DNA of 41,506 nucleotides from an uncultured Acidobacteriota bacterium (GCA_937864465.1 CALMJU010000091.1:1-41506), one strand, 5' to 3'; positions 1-8,578 are shown, counted from the first letter of the stretch. Numbers and translations are program-made. Notes: generated by a model from the sequence alone, not told the origin.

Positions 1-89
1 CCGCCCCCGCCGCCGGCGCGGGACGGGGCCCGCGGGCGGGGGCCGAGCCGCCTCGCAGGCGCCGCCCGGGCGCCGACGCGCGCGACGGG

Positions 90-1052
90 GTGCGGCGGGC
101 CCTCTCCGCCGCTTCGCTGGGCGAGGCTCGGCGCGCGGGGAGGCTGCGGAGCGTCCGGCTCGACCGCGCGCCACACGACCGCGGGCCCGCCACGGGGCCC
201 GAGGACCCTCTCCGCGTGCCTCTCGCCCGGCCGATGTCCACGGAGGAGGAGAGAAGGCTCGCCGCCCTCGTCCCGAGGATCGTGGAGGAGATCCGCCTGC
301 GGAAGGGGAGGCGCCTCCGCCGCTCGGCGCGCGGCCGTCTCTGGATGCGGCGGGTGTTCCGGGAGAACGTCTCGAGCGGCGGAGTGCCGTTCGTGCTCCC
401 GCGGCGCAGGCGGAGGACCCGGAGGCCGAAGGTCGTGCTCCTCGTCGACGTTTCGCACTCGGTCGCTCGGGCGGCCGGCTACTTCCTCCAGATCGCCTCG
501 GCTTTTCTCGCGCCCGGCCGGCGGGCCCGTGTCATCGCATTCGTCGACCGCCCCGTGGAGGCCACCCGGGCGGTCGCCCGATGGCTCGGCGGGGCCGCTT
601 CGGAGCCGGGCGGCGCCGGGCAAGCCGCGGGGCCTGCCGCGCGCCCCGGGGGCGGGCGGCGCCGGCGCCGCGCCGAGGGGATCGTGTCGTCGGGGATCCC
701 GTTCGCCGACCTGATCGAGTCCCTTCCCGGGCTCGACCCCGAGGCCCCCAGCGACTACGGGCGCACCCTTCACGCGCTGCTCGAGGCCCCTCTCCGCCCG
801 GCGGGCCGGGACACGATCCTCGTCGTGCTCGGCGACGCGCGCACGAACCGCTTCGATCCGCTTCCCTGGGCGCTCGAGGAGATCTCCCGCCGTTGCCGCG
901 CCGTTCTCTGGCTCAACCCGGAGCCGCGCGCCCGCTGGAGCACGGCGGACTCGGCGATGGAGGATTACCTTCCGCACGTGGACACGGTCGTGGAGGCGAA
1001 GGACCTGGCGGGGCTCGCGAGGGGCGTCGCCGAGCTGCTGCGGAGCCTGTGA
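90..1052 (+). CDS. VWA domain protein, CoxE-like (possibly 5'-partial)
   Basis: A von Willebrand factor A protein of the CoxE type. These proteins usually work with a MoxR-family AAA ATPase in metal-dependent assembly or maturation of other complexes. The MIDAS motif DVSHSVA (D120 if translation starts at the GTG at 90) follows a strand LLVDVS, and a second acidic loop, VLGDARTNRFDP, lies near residue 250 where the later MIDAS ligand is expected. A Gly/Ala/Arg-rich insert of about 30 residues (roughly 168-198) interrupts the domain. The reading frame has no stop back to base 3 and its Pro/Arg-rich upstream stretch looks coding, so the true start may lie outside the window. The MoxR partner would be expected just upstream. 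The RNase gene starts 3 bases after the stop, so the two are probably co-transcribed. Family call firm, partner inferred. Confidence 0.75.
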   Translation: MRRALSAASLGEARRAGRLRSVRLDRAPHDRGPATGPEDPLRVPLARPMSTEEERRLAALVPRIVEEIRLRKGRRLRRSARGRLWMRRVFRENVSSGGVPFVLPRRRRRTRRPKVVLLVDVSHSVARAAGYFLQIASAFLAPGRRARVIAFVDRPVEATRAVARWLGGAASEPGGAGQAAGPAARPGGGRRRRRAEGIVSSGIPFADLIESLPGLDPEAPSDYGRTLHALLEAPLRPAGRDTILVVLGDARTNRFDPLPWALEEISRRCRAVLWLNPEPRARWSTADSAMEDYLPHVDTVVEAKDLAGLARGVAELLRSL

Positions 1053-1055
1053 GCC

Positions 1056-3095
1056 GTGGCGAACCCGGGCTCGATCGTCGCGTTCCGGAAGGACGGGGGG
1101 CTCGCCCTCGGCGTCGTGGCGGGCGAGGAGAAGCAGCGCGTGCGGGTGGTGGTCTCCGGGGGGCGGGAGGAGCGGATCACGGAGGGGCGGATCGCCTTCG
1201 AGGTGGAGCGAGGCGGGCGCGCCCCCGGGGCCGGACCGGACGACAAGAGAGCCGCGGGACGCAGGGCGGACGCGGCGGAATCCCACGTTTCCGCGCTCGC
1301 CGAGCGGATCGACGTGCCGCTCCTGTGGGATCTCGTTCTCGAGTCGGGAGGGGACCTCGAGGATGCCGATCTCGCCGATCTTGCGCTGGGCGAGCGGTCC
1401 CAGGCGGCGCAGGCCGCGCTCTTCCGGGCGCTGGCCGCCGAGGGGGCCAGGTTCCAGCGCAAGGGGGATACCTGGGCGGCGAGAGCCCCCGACGCGCTCC
1501 GCGAGATTCTGACCCAGCGCGAAAGGGTCGCCCGCAGGGACGAGGACCGCGGCCTCGCGCTCGAGGCGCTTGCCGGGGCCGCCCGCCTCGGGACCTTCGC
1601 CCCATCGGACAATCCCGAGGAGCGGCGTTTCCTCGAGGCGCTCGAGGAGTCGGCGGTCCTGGGCCCGGATGCGTGCGAGGAGAGCCGCGCCGCGGCGCTC
1701 CAGGCGCTCCAGGCTTCCGGACTGTCCTACGACCGGCTCCAGGAAGGCGCGTTCCTCCTCCTGCGGCGCACCGGCCGCTTCGCTTCGGACGACGAGAATC
1801 TCGAGGTCCTGCGCCACCGGATGAGAACCCGCTTCCCTCCGGAGGTCGTCGAGGCGGCTCGCGCCGCCGCCGCACGGGGTTTCTCGCGAGAGAGGCGGAG
1901 CGACCTTACGGGGCTCGAGGTCGTCTCGATCGACGGCCCTCACACGCGAGAGATCGACGACGCGCTGTCGATCGAGCCCCTGCCGGGGGGCGGGGCCCGT
2001 CTCGGCGTCCACGTCGCGGATCCCGCGGCCTTCGTCGAGAAGGACGATCCGGTGGACCGGGAGGCGCTCGCGCGCGCGGCTACGAGGTACTTCCCCGACG
2101 CGCGCCTTCCGATGATTCCGGAAGAGATCTCCGAGGGGGCGGCCAGCCTGGCCGAGGGCGAGGACCGGCCGGCGCTGAGCTTCCTCGTGACGCTCGGAGC
2201 CGGAGGGGAGCCTTCCTCCTACGAGGTCGTCCGTTCGGTCGTGCGCTCGGTCGCCCGGCTGACGTACGAGGGGGCGGACGCCGCGATGAGAGGCGGGGAG
2301 AGTCCGCGCTCCGCCCTCCTTCGCGAGATCGGACGGTTCACAACCCTTCTCGAGGACCGGCGCGTCGCGGCAGGGGCGGTCCGGATCCCGGCACCCGAGG
2401 TCGAGCCGCGGGTCCTCGGCGACGGCCGGATCGTGCTCGATCGCATCGACGCCGACTCCCCCTCGCGAAGGCTCGTCGCGGAGGCGATGGTGCTCGCGGG
2501 GGCGACCGCCGCCCGGTTCTGCTCGGAGCGCTCGGTCCCGGCGATCTACCGGCGCCAGCCGCCTCCGGACCGCCCGCTCGCGGCCACGTCCTTCACTCCG
2601 GGGGATTTCGCAGCCGCCCGGGCGATGCGCAGGTCCCTCCGCCGCGGCGAGGTCGGCATCTCGCCGGGACGCCACTTCGCGCTAGGCCTCGAGGCGTACG
2701 CCCAGGCGACGTCCCCGCTCCGTCGCTACCAGGACCTCGCGACGCACCGGCAGATCGTCGCGGCCCTCCTGGGCCTGCCGCACGCCCACGATCTCGAGAC
2801 GCTCCAGAGGATCGTCGCGACGACCGAGGCGGCGGAGGCCGACGGGAGACGCGCGGAGCGCGCGATGGACCGCTACTGGCTTCTGCGATACCTCGAGCGG
2901 TCGGTGGGGGCGGAGGTCGACGCGGTCGTGGTGGATCTCGAGCCCCGGCCGGTCGTGCTGCTGCTCGAGACCCTGCTCGAGGAGCCTATGGCGGGGCTGG
3001 CGGGCCGCGCGCCCGGCGATCCGATCCGGCTCCGGATCGAGCGCGTGAACCCCCGCGCCGACCTGATCGTGCTCCGTCCGGTTCCGGGAAGCTGA
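1056..3095 (+). CDS. RNB-domain 3'-5' exoribonuclease (RNase II/R family)
   Basis: A processive 3'-5' exoribonuclease of 679 residues, predicted cytoplasmic. The N-terminal 60 residues form a small beta-rich domain (SIVAFRKDGG...LALGVV), like the SH3-type start of plant RNR1 and cyanobacterial enzymes. The RNB catalytic domain begins near residue 283. Its metal site reads IDGPHTREIDDAL, with D293, E299, D301 and D302 aligning with D201, D207, D209 and D210 of E. coli RNase II, so one aspartate is a glutamate. The substrate-channel motif ATSPLRRYQDL is intact. The last 60 residues are only a degenerate S1-like beta domain. The start is a GTG three bases after the VWA stop, with no clear Shine-Dalgarno of its own, so coupling is likely. 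It could be labelled RNase R or RNase II; the sequence does not settle which. Confidence 0.9.
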   Translation: MANPGSIVAFRKDGGLALGVVAGEEKQRVRVVVSGGREERITEGRIAFEVERGGRAPGAGPDDKRAAGRRADAAESHVSALAERIDVPLLWDLVLESGGDLEDADLADLALGERSQAAQAALFRALAAEGARFQRKGDTWAARAPDALREILTQRERVARRDEDRGLALEALAGAARLGTFAPSDNPEERRFLEALEESAVLGPDACEESRAAALQALQASGLSYDRLQEGAFLLLRRTGRFASDDENLEVLRHRMRTRFPPEVVEAARAAAARGFSRERRSDLTGLEVVSIDGPHTREIDDALSIEPLPGGGARLGVHVADPAAFVEKDDPVDREALARAATRYFPDARLPMIPEEISEGAASLAEGEDRPALSFLVTLGAGGEPSSYEVVRSVVRSVARLTYEGADAAMRGGESPRSALLREIGRFTTLLEDRRVAAGAVRIPAPEVEPRVLGDGRIVLDRIDADSPSRRLVAEAMVLAGATAARFCSERSVPAIYRRQPPPDRPLAATSFTPGDFAAARAMRRSLRRGEVGISPGRHFALGLEAYAQATSPLRRYQDLATHRQIVAALLGLPHAHDLETLQRIVATTEAAEADGRRAERAMDRYWLLRYLERSVGAEVDAVVVDLEPRPVVLLLETLLEEPMAGLAGRAPGDPIRLRIERVNPRADLIVLRPVPGS

Positions 3096-3127
3096 CGGCG
3101 CCTCCGGCGGGATTCGTCCCCGCGATG

Positions 3128-3136
3128 TGATAGGAT
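3128..3136 (+). promoter_or_regulatory. extended -10 promoter for the Fe-S oxidoreductase gene
   Basis: TG at 3128-3129, one spacer base, then TAGGAT at 3131-3136 make an extended -10 element in the 64-base gap after the RNase gene. The predicted transcript starts near 3143, upstream of the TTG start at 3160. It therefore argues against the in-frame GTG at 3127, which would lie inside the promoter. Confidence 0.45.
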
Positions 3137-3159
3137 CCCCGCCTCGTGCCGGAGACGCC

Positions 3160-5178
3160 TTGAACCCGATCGGAACGCCCGTTCGCTTCACGCTCTTCGT
3201 CGCCGCGCTGCTCGTCTCGGTCGGAGCCTTCGCCTACCTCCTCGAGGCGCGGATCGCGATCCTCGTCGCGGCGCGCAAGTCGGACCGGTTCGATCGCTGG
3301 GGGGAGAGGATCCGGGGCGTATTCGCCTACTTCCTGGGGCAGAAAAGGGTCCTCGCTCGCGAGCACCGGAGGGCGGGGCTCGTGCACGCGACCATCTTCT
3401 GGGGTTTCCTCGCGGTCGCGATCAACTCGATCCACTTCATCGGGCGGGGGTTCGCGCCAGAGTGGCACCTTCCGCTCCTGGGGCCGGGCTCGGTCCTGGG
3501 CACGGCCTACGCGGCCGTCCGCGACTTCTTCGAGGTGGCCGTTCTCGCCGCGGTCGGCGCGGCGGCGTACCGGCGCCTCGTTCTCCGTCCGGAACGGCTG
3601 ACGCGCTCCCGGGACGCCGGCCTGATCCTGTCGCTGATCGCCGCGCTCATGGTCACCGATCTCTGGATGGCCGGCGTCGAGACCGCGGCGGAGGGGAGCG
3701 CGGGCGGTTACGCCTCCGTCGCCGGCCTCGCTCTCGCGCCCGTCTTTTCCGGAGCCGGACTCCCGGCGCTGGAGCGGATGCACGCCGGGGCCTGGTGGCT
3801 CCACCTGGCCTCGCTCCTGTTCTTCCTCTCGTACCTCCCCGCATCGAAGCACTTCCACGTCGTGACGTCGTTCTTCTCGGTGCTGTTCCGCCGTCTGGAC
3901 GGGGGCTCCCTCCCGGCGATGGACCTCGAGGGCTCGGAGCGCTTCGGTGCGACGACCTTCACCGACCTGCGCTGGAAGGACCTCCTCGACGTGTACTCGT
4001 GCACGGAATGCGGCCGCTGTCAGGAGGCCTGCCCGGCCCACGCCACGGGGAAGCCGCTGAGCCCGAAAGAGATCAACGAGGAGATGCGCGGCGCCCTCGT
4101 GCAGGCCCTCCCCGACCTGCTGGGCCGCCGCGACCTCCCGGAGGGATGGCAGCCGCCGCTGCTCCCCGGGAAGACGATCGGCGAGGACGCTCTCTGGTCC
4201 TGCACGACGTGCCGGGCCTGCGAGGAGGCGTGCCCGCTCTTCATCGAGTTCATCGACCGGATCGTCGAGATGAGGCGGAAGCTGGTCCTGGAGGACGGCT
4301 CCTTCCCGCACGAGATGGCATCGGCGTTCCGGGGCCTCGAGAAATCCGGGAATCCCTGGGGGATGGATCCGTCGACGCGGGCGGACTGGGCGGAGGGGCT
4401 CGAGATCCCGCTCATGGCCGACGGCCCGGCCGACGTGGAGTGCCTGTTCTGGGTGGGCTGCGCCGGCTCGTTCGACGAGAGGAACCGGAAGGTCGTGCGC
4501 GCGACCGCGGAGCTGCTCCGGGCCGCGGGGGTGAGGTTCGGGATCCTCGGGCCGGAGGAGGCCTGCACGGGGGACTTCGCGCGCCGCGCGGGCAACGAGT
4601 ACCTGTTCCAGACGCTCGCGGCCCAGAACGTAGAGACGCTGAACCGCTACGGCGTCCGGCGCATCGTGACCGCATGTCCTCACTGCCTCAACACGCTGCG
4701 CAACGAGTACCCGCAGTTCGGGGGGCGGTACGACGTGGTGCACCACAGCGAGGTTCTCGCGGATCTCCTCGCGAAGGGCAGGCTGCGGCTCGAGCCGGGG
4801 TCCTCCCTCTCCGTCACCTTCCACGACTCGTGCTATCTCGGACGCCACAACGGGGTGTACGAGCCGCCGAGGGAGGCACTCCGGAGGGTGCCCGGCCTCG
4901 ATCTCGTGGAGATGCCGAGGAGTCGCGGGAACGGGTTCTGCTGCGGCGCCGGCGGGGCGCGGATGTGGATGGAGGAGCGGATCGGGACGAAGGTGTGCGA
5001 CCGCCGGACCGCCGAGGCGGCCGCGACGGGCGCGGGCGTCGTCGCCGTGGCGTGTCCCTTCTGCCTGACGATGATCGCCGACGCGGCGGCCGACCTCGGA
5101 CGGGAGGAAACGCTCGCGGTGCGGGACGTCGCGCAGATCCTCCGGGACCGGCTACCCCGGAATCCTCTGGAAGGGTAA
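3160..5178 (+). CDS. membrane (Fe-S) oxidoreductase with CCG domains, HdrD-like
   Basis: A 672-residue membrane iron-sulfur protein that probably passes electrons between a soluble donor and the quinone pool. Residues 1-250 hold five or six hydrophobic segments with histidines (HATIFWGF, SKHFHVV) typical of the haem-b gamma-subunit-like domain. Two [4Fe-4S] motifs follow: CTECGRCQEACP from C281 and CTTCRACEEACP from C348. The C-terminal part holds two cysteine-rich CCG domains. The first is altered (GPEEACTGD, then CPHC, where CC would be usual) and the second is complete (FCCGAGG, then CPFC). I chose TTG at 3160 because GGAG lies 6 bases before it and the in-frame GTG at 3127 sits in the promoter. 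Relatives often sit beside electron-transfer flavoprotein genes, but none is here. The partner is the NuoI-like gene downstream. Confidence 0.85.
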   Translation: MNPIGTPVRFTLFVAALLVSVGAFAYLLEARIAILVAARKSDRFDRWGERIRGVFAYFLGQKRVLAREHRRAGLVHATIFWGFLAVAINSIHFIGRGFAPEWHLPLLGPGSVLGTAYAAVRDFFEVAVLAAVGAAAYRRLVLRPERLTRSRDAGLILSLIAALMVTDLWMAGVETAAEGSAGGYASVAGLALAPVFSGAGLPALERMHAGAWWLHLASLLFFLSYLPASKHFHVVTSFFSVLFRRLDGGSLPAMDLEGSERFGATTFTDLRWKDLLDVYSCTECGRCQEACPAHATGKPLSPKEINEEMRGALVQALPDLLGRRDLPEGWQPPLLPGKTIGEDALWSCTTCRACEEACPLFIEFIDRIVEMRRKLVLEDGSFPHEMASAFRGLEKSGNPWGMDPSTRADWAEGLEIPLMADGPADVECLFWVGCAGSFDERNRKVVRATAELLRAAGVRFGILGPEEACTGDFARRAGNEYLFQTLAAQNVETLNRYGVRRIVTACPHCLNTLRNEYPQFGGRYDVVHHSEVLADLLAKGRLRLEPGSSLSVTFHDSCYLGRHNGVYEPPREALRRVPGLDLVEMPRSRGNGFCCGAGGARMWMEERIGTKVCDRRTAEAAATGAGVVAVACPFCLTMIADAAADLGREETLAVRDVAQILRDRLPRNPLEG

Positions 5179-5229
5179 GATCCGCGGGGAGATCCCCCGC
5201 CGGAAGCGCGAGGGGGTCCGGAGACCGAG

Positions 5230-5790
5230 ATGAAGGTCAAGCGTCCGAGGAAGCTGACGCTCGGGGACCGGCTCTACCTTCCGAGCATCGCGGAGGGGCT
5301 CTCCGTCACGTTCCGGCACATCTTCCGCAGGAAGGACACGATCCAGTATCCGGAGGAGAGGCACGAGTTCGAACCCCGGTACCGCGGCGTGCCGTCCCTG
5401 GTCAAGGACCAGGACGGCCGGGAGAAATGCGTCGCCTGCTACATGTGCCAGTTCGTATGTCCTCCCCTGGCGATCTCGATCGAGGCCGCCGAGTACCCGA
5501 AGGACCATCCGCGCCACTCGATCGAGAAGTACCCGGCGAAGTTCGAGATCAACATGCTCCGCTGCATTTACTGCGGTCTCTGCGAGGAGGTGTGCCCCGA
5601 GGAGGCGATTGCCCTCTCCGGGACGTATGTCGCCGTAGGGCACTCCAGGGATCTGATGATCTTCGACAAGGAAAAGCTTTACGAGATCGGCGGCGTCCGG
5701 CACGACGACGTCCGCAAGTGGACCGAGGCGCGCAAGGGGCCCTCCTCGCGGTCGCACCTGCACGGGGACGAGATCGCGAAGGCAGGCTGA
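5230..5790 (+). CDS. NuoI-like 2x[4Fe-4S] ferredoxin-type protein
   Basis: A 186-residue protein of the NADH-quinone oxidoreductase subunit I family. It carries two [4Fe-4S] sites: C67, C70, C73 and C77 (CVACYMCQFVCP) and C112, C115, C118 and C122 (CIYCGLCEEVCP). The N-terminal part (LSVTFRHIFRRK, then YPEE and YRG) matches the amphipathic membrane-contact region of NuoI. In complex I the subunit relays electrons towards quinone. No other nuo gene is within the window, so this is a solitary copy. It starts 51 bases after the HdrD-like gene, with GGAG 8 bases before the ATG. The likely job is electron relay between a soluble reductant and that membrane protein. It could also be a displaced true complex I subunit. 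Confidence 0.85.
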   Translation: MKVKRPRKLTLGDRLYLPSIAEGLSVTFRHIFRRKDTIQYPEERHEFEPRYRGVPSLVKDQDGREKCVACYMCQFVCPPLAISIEAAEYPKDHPRHSIEKYPAKFEINMLRCIYCGLCEEVCPEEAIALSGTYVAVGHSRDLMIFDKEKLYEIGGVRHDDVRKWTEARKGPSSRSHLHGDEIAKAG

Positions 5791-5808
5791 CGGCGCGCCC
5801 CCGCCCGG

Positions 5809-6555
5809 TCAGCGATTTTCCGGCAGGATCAGGAGCTCGGTATCGGGCGGGAGGGCCCGGTAGAGGGAGTCGACGTCTCGAGGCTGGAGCGTGAGACGCA
5901 CGCGCACGCGGTCCGCGTCGGGCGCCGAAGGGTCGAGCGCGGATCGAAGGTCCGACCAGCGGCTCCCGGCCCACTCGAGGAATCGGGTCCAACGGCCTGC
6001 GGCCGTGTCGGCCTCCCCCTTGCGGAGGAACTCGAGCGAGAGGCCCCCGGCGAACCGGACGTGGAATCGCCGGGGAACCGGGTACAGCTCCTCCGGCGTG
6101 GGGGGGATCGTCGGGGGAGGGGGCTCGTAATTCGGGTCGGACGTCGGGGGGGGCGCCTCGACCTCCATCCGTTCCCGCTCCCGCGGCGGCACCAGGTTCC
6201 CGGAAGTCCAGGTGCGGCCGCGCCAGCCCTCGGGGAGCTCCCGGACGACGAAGGCCACGCGCGGAGAGCCGATCTCGACTCCCAGGACCCGGTAGTCCTG
6301 CAGAACGGCTCCCCGCAGCATCAGGCGAAGGCTGAGGGAGTCGGGATCGAGGACCAGATAGAACTCCTTGCCGCTCGCCATCTCGACGTACTTGCGGAGG
6401 GTCCCGTTCTCCCGCCCGAGCCGCTCGATCTCGATCCGCGCATCCTCTCCGCCGCCCGGCATCGACGGCTGCGGCGCAAGGGCGCCGGCGACCGCCAGGA
6501 TCGCCGCCGCCGCTCGCCGGGCTCCGCCCGGCCCGCTCCGCCCCAGGTTCGCCAT
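5809..6555 (-). CDS. secreted coiled-coil protein, cysteine-less relative of the adjacent L,D-transpeptidase
   Basis: A 248-residue protein with a signal-peptide-like start (Ala/Val-rich segment at about 14-28). A short coiled coil (IERLGRENGTLRKYV) is followed by KEFYLVLDPDSLSLRLML. This order resembles the neighbouring L,D-transpeptidase (LRGENRRLNAAL, then GYWVIVDQTQNRIYL), and both continue into a G-x-VL strand. The similarity stops there: no HGC motif is present and the protein has no cysteine at all. A Pro-rich stretch (about 130-155) and an alpha/beta tail rich in Arg and Asp complete it. The ATG overlaps the stop of the transpeptidase gene by one base (TGATG), so it is translationally coupled. 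It may be a non-catalytic regulator or substrate-binding partner. The homology is judged by eye and the function is unknown. Confidence 0.6.
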   Translation of the reverse strand: MANLGRSGPGGARRAAAAILAVAGALAPQPSMPGGGEDARIEIERLGRENGTLRKYVEMASGKEFYLVLDPDSLSLRLMLRGAVLQDYRVLGVEIGSPRVAFVVRELPEGWRGRTWTSGNLVPPRERERMEVEAPPPTSDPNYEPPPPTIPPTPEELYPVPRRFHVRFAGGLSLEFLRKGEADTAAGRWTRFLEWAGSRWSDLRSALDPSAPDADRVRVRLTLQPRDVDSLYRALPPDTELLILPENR

Positions 6556-7313
6556 CAGTAGATGTAGACCGGAGTTCCGATCTCCACGTGCTTCCAGAGG
6601 ACCCGGAGATCGTCGCGCCCGACGCGGATGCACCCGTGGGTCACGCTCCGCCCGAGCAGCCTCTCGTAAAGGGTTCCATGGATCATGTAGCCGTCGCCGA
6701 GGTAGAAGGCGTACTCGCCGAGGGTCCCGTACTCGATCCGGTCCGCGTCGTTCCTCGGGATCGGCTTTCCCTCCTCGACGAACGCCCAGTCGGGTTTCTT
6801 CCAGGCGGGGTCCGAGACGCGGTTCCGGACCTTGAACACGCCGCGCGGAGTGTCGAACACCCAGCGGCGGCCCTTGCCCCCTTCCGGCTCCTTGAGGATC
6901 ATGCCGGAGCCGGCGGAGCACCGCGCGTCGAGAACGGTCTCGCCGTCCTTCTTCAAGTAGATCCGGTTCTGGGTCTGGTCCACGATGACCCAGTACCCCC
7001 GGGGCGCCCGTGCGCGGAGCGCGGCGTTCAGGCGCCTGTTCTCCCCGCGCAGCTTGGCCAGGGCCTTCTTCTGGGCCGACGGCTCGCCGGGCACCGGCTC
7101 CGCGCTCTCCGACGCTCCCGCGGGGGGAAGGCCGCCGTACACATAGCCGGTTCCCGACGCGAGGACCGCTACCGCGACGCCCGCCACGACGGCGGCGATC
7201 GCGGCCGCGATCAGGAGAGCCGCCGCTCTCGACCGCGGGCGCGCCTCCCTGGGATCCTCCGCTCCGTCGAGACGGAGGATCGGACCTCCGGGGAAGCCGT
7301 CGCCGTCGATCAT
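6555..7313 (-). CDS. L,D-transpeptidase (YkuD/ErfK family), membrane-anchored
   Basis: A 252-residue YkuD-family enzyme that would form 3-3 peptidoglycan cross-links or attach proteins to peptidoglycan in the periplasm. Residues 20-55 contain a basic patch and one long hydrophobic segment, giving an N-terminal anchor. A coiled-coil stretch (LAKLRGENRRLNAAL) precedes the catalytic domain. The domain has YMIHGT, then THGCIRV with nucleophile C228, and ends in the typical GTPVYIY. The ATG at 7313 overlaps the stop of the upstream transpeptidase by four bases (ATGA), and its own stop overlaps the next ATG by one base, so the three genes form one translational unit. Family assignment is firm; which reaction it performs is open. 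Confidence 0.9.
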   Translation of the reverse strand: MIDGDGFPGGPILRLDGAEDPREARPRSRAAALLIAAAIAAVVAGVAVAVLASGTGYVYGGLPPAGASESAEPVPGEPSAQKKALAKLRGENRRLNAALRARAPRGYWVIVDQTQNRIYLKKDGETVLDARCSAGSGMILKEPEGGKGRRWVFDTPRGVFKVRNRVSDPAWKKPDWAFVEEGKPIPRNDADRIEYGTLGEYAFYLGDGYMIHGTLYERLLGRSVTHGCIRVGRDDLRVLWKHVEIGTPVYIY

Positions 7314-8518
7314 TGACTGGTCGTGCCGTTCCCGGGGGATCGGTGCCGGCGGACGAGCTCCGTGTAGGTCCCGCCCCCTCCATCGCCGCCCACGATCGTC
7401 ACGGGGGTGCCGACTCCCACGCGCCCGAACAGATCGTCCATCTCGGCGTTCCGGAGGGCGACGCACCCCTTCGTCCAGTCCTTCCCCTTGCCGCCCTCGC
7501 CGTGGATCTCGATCAGACCCCCGAGGCGTGCCCAGCGGGGAAGCCGCCCGGCGCGCCGTGCGCGCTCGAACGCGGCGCGGTCCTCGTCGTTGGGGTAGTT
7601 CAAGAGGAGGGCCTTGTAGTACGTCGTCTGGCTGGGCCCCCTCTTCGCGGTGATCCGGTAGCGCCCCTCCGGAGTGGCCGCGTCGCCGGCATGGAGCTTG
7701 TCCCGGATCGAGTTGTAGCCGAGCTCCGCGCGATAGGACTTGATCGGCCGGCCCCCGGAATAGAGGGTCAGACGGTGCTCGTCCTTGTACACGACGATCG
7801 CGTCCTCGCCGGTGAGCCTCGACCAGCGAATCGTGTCCTCGGTCATCTGTTTCCAGTGCCGGACCAGCCTGGAGTCCCCGAAGCGCGCCATCGCGTCGGC
7901 GGCGGTGTCTCCCACGAGATCCGCGCTCGCGCTCGCGGCCTTGGCCCGCTCGGCGGCGGTCTCGAACTCCTCCCTCCCGTGGAGGATCTTCGCTTCCGCG
8001 AGCGCGACCTTCGCCCGCTGGAGGACCGATCTCTGGAATCTGCCGAGGTGCATTGCGTCGGCGAACCCGTCGGCCGTGCCGAGGCGATCGCCCGCGTCGG
8101 CGATCGCCTCATCGGCCTTTGCCCGGGCTTCCTCGCGACGCCGCGCCGCCTCGGAAGCGGCCTCCTTGGACTTCTCCTCCGCGAGCAGCAGGCTCGCGCG
8201 CGCCGCCCGGAAGTCCCTCAGGAGAAGGAATCGGACCTCCTGTCGGCGAGTCTCGGCGAGCGCCGCCCGTGTCGCCGATTCCGCCCGGAGGAGCGCCGCG
8301 GGGGCCCAGCGGCTCGCGTGGACCTTCCTCGCGGCGTCGAGCGCGCGCTCCGCCGCGGCGCGGCTCCAGGTCGGCGCCTCGGTCCTCCCGCTGAACACGG
8401 GGAAGAGGGCAGCCCCCGCGATCGACGCGCCGAGGACCAGCACCGCGGCCCAACCGACGAGGGTGCGCAGCCTCGCACGGCCGCGCTCGCGCCACCGGGT
8501 CGCGAACGACATCTTCAT
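7310..8518 (-). CDS. L,D-transpeptidase with N-terminal helical module
   Basis: A 402-residue envelope enzyme in three parts: an N-terminal membrane anchor (LVGWAAVLVLGASIAGAALF), an Ala/Glu/Arg-rich helical region of about 160 residues, and a C-terminal YkuD domain. The catalytic motif is IHGEGGKGKDWTKGCVAL with nucleophile C352, the TxGC variant common in ErfK-like enzymes. The helical region closely follows the sequence of the separate lipoprotein encoded upstream (ALDAAR, then AP-x2-L-RAE, then EEAKAKADEAI-like heptads). I prefer the ATG at 8518 to the in-frame TTG at 8527, which lies in the TACATT -10 element. The ATG is 7 bases from that element, so the mRNA may be leaderless. It is the first gene of a coupled three-gene set. 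Confidence 0.88.
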   Translation of the reverse strand: MKMSFATRWRERGRARLRTLVGWAAVLVLGASIAGAALFPVFSGRTEAPTWSRAAAERALDAARKVHASRWAPAALLRAESATRAALAETRRQEVRFLLLRDFRAARASLLLAEEKSKEAASEAARRREEARAKADEAIADAGDRLGTADGFADAMHLGRFQRSVLQRAKVALAEAKILHGREEFETAAERAKAASASADLVGDTAADAMARFGDSRLVRHWKQMTEDTIRWSRLTGEDAIVVYKDEHRLTLYSGGRPIKSYRAELGYNSIRDKLHAGDAATPEGRYRITAKRGPSQTTYYKALLLNYPNDEDRAAFERARRAGRLPRWARLGGLIEIHGEGGKGKDWTKGCVALRNAEMDDLFGRVGVGTPVTIVGGDGGGGTYTELVRRHRSPGNGTTSQ

Positions 8519-8525
8519 GAGATCC

Positions 8526-8531
8526 AATGTA
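8526..8531 (-). promoter_or_regulatory. -10 element (TACATT) of the L,D-transpeptidase operon
   Basis: On the minus strand TACATT runs from 8531 to 8526, followed by seven bases and the ATG at 8518. Transcription would begin about at the start codon. No Shine-Dalgarno is visible, in keeping with a leaderless message. I found no good -35. Confidence 0.35.
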
Positions 8532-8565
8532 AGGATAGACGGCCTGCCGGGCCAGGCTCGCGCAC

Positions 8566-8578
8566 GGCCCTTCGGGCC
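8566..8578 (-). terminator. hairpin GGCCC/GGGCC between lipoprotein and transpeptidase genes
   Basis: A 5-bp perfect stem with a 3-base loop, second in line after the larger hairpin at 8599-8629. There is no U-run. Together the two could stop or process the lipoprotein message before the transpeptidase promoter. Confidence 0.3.

Noticed and set aside
581-3130. A long open frame overlapping the VWA and RNB genes in another frame
   Set aside because: Arg/Gly/Pro/Ala-rich translation without domains; it is a shadow of high third-position GC.
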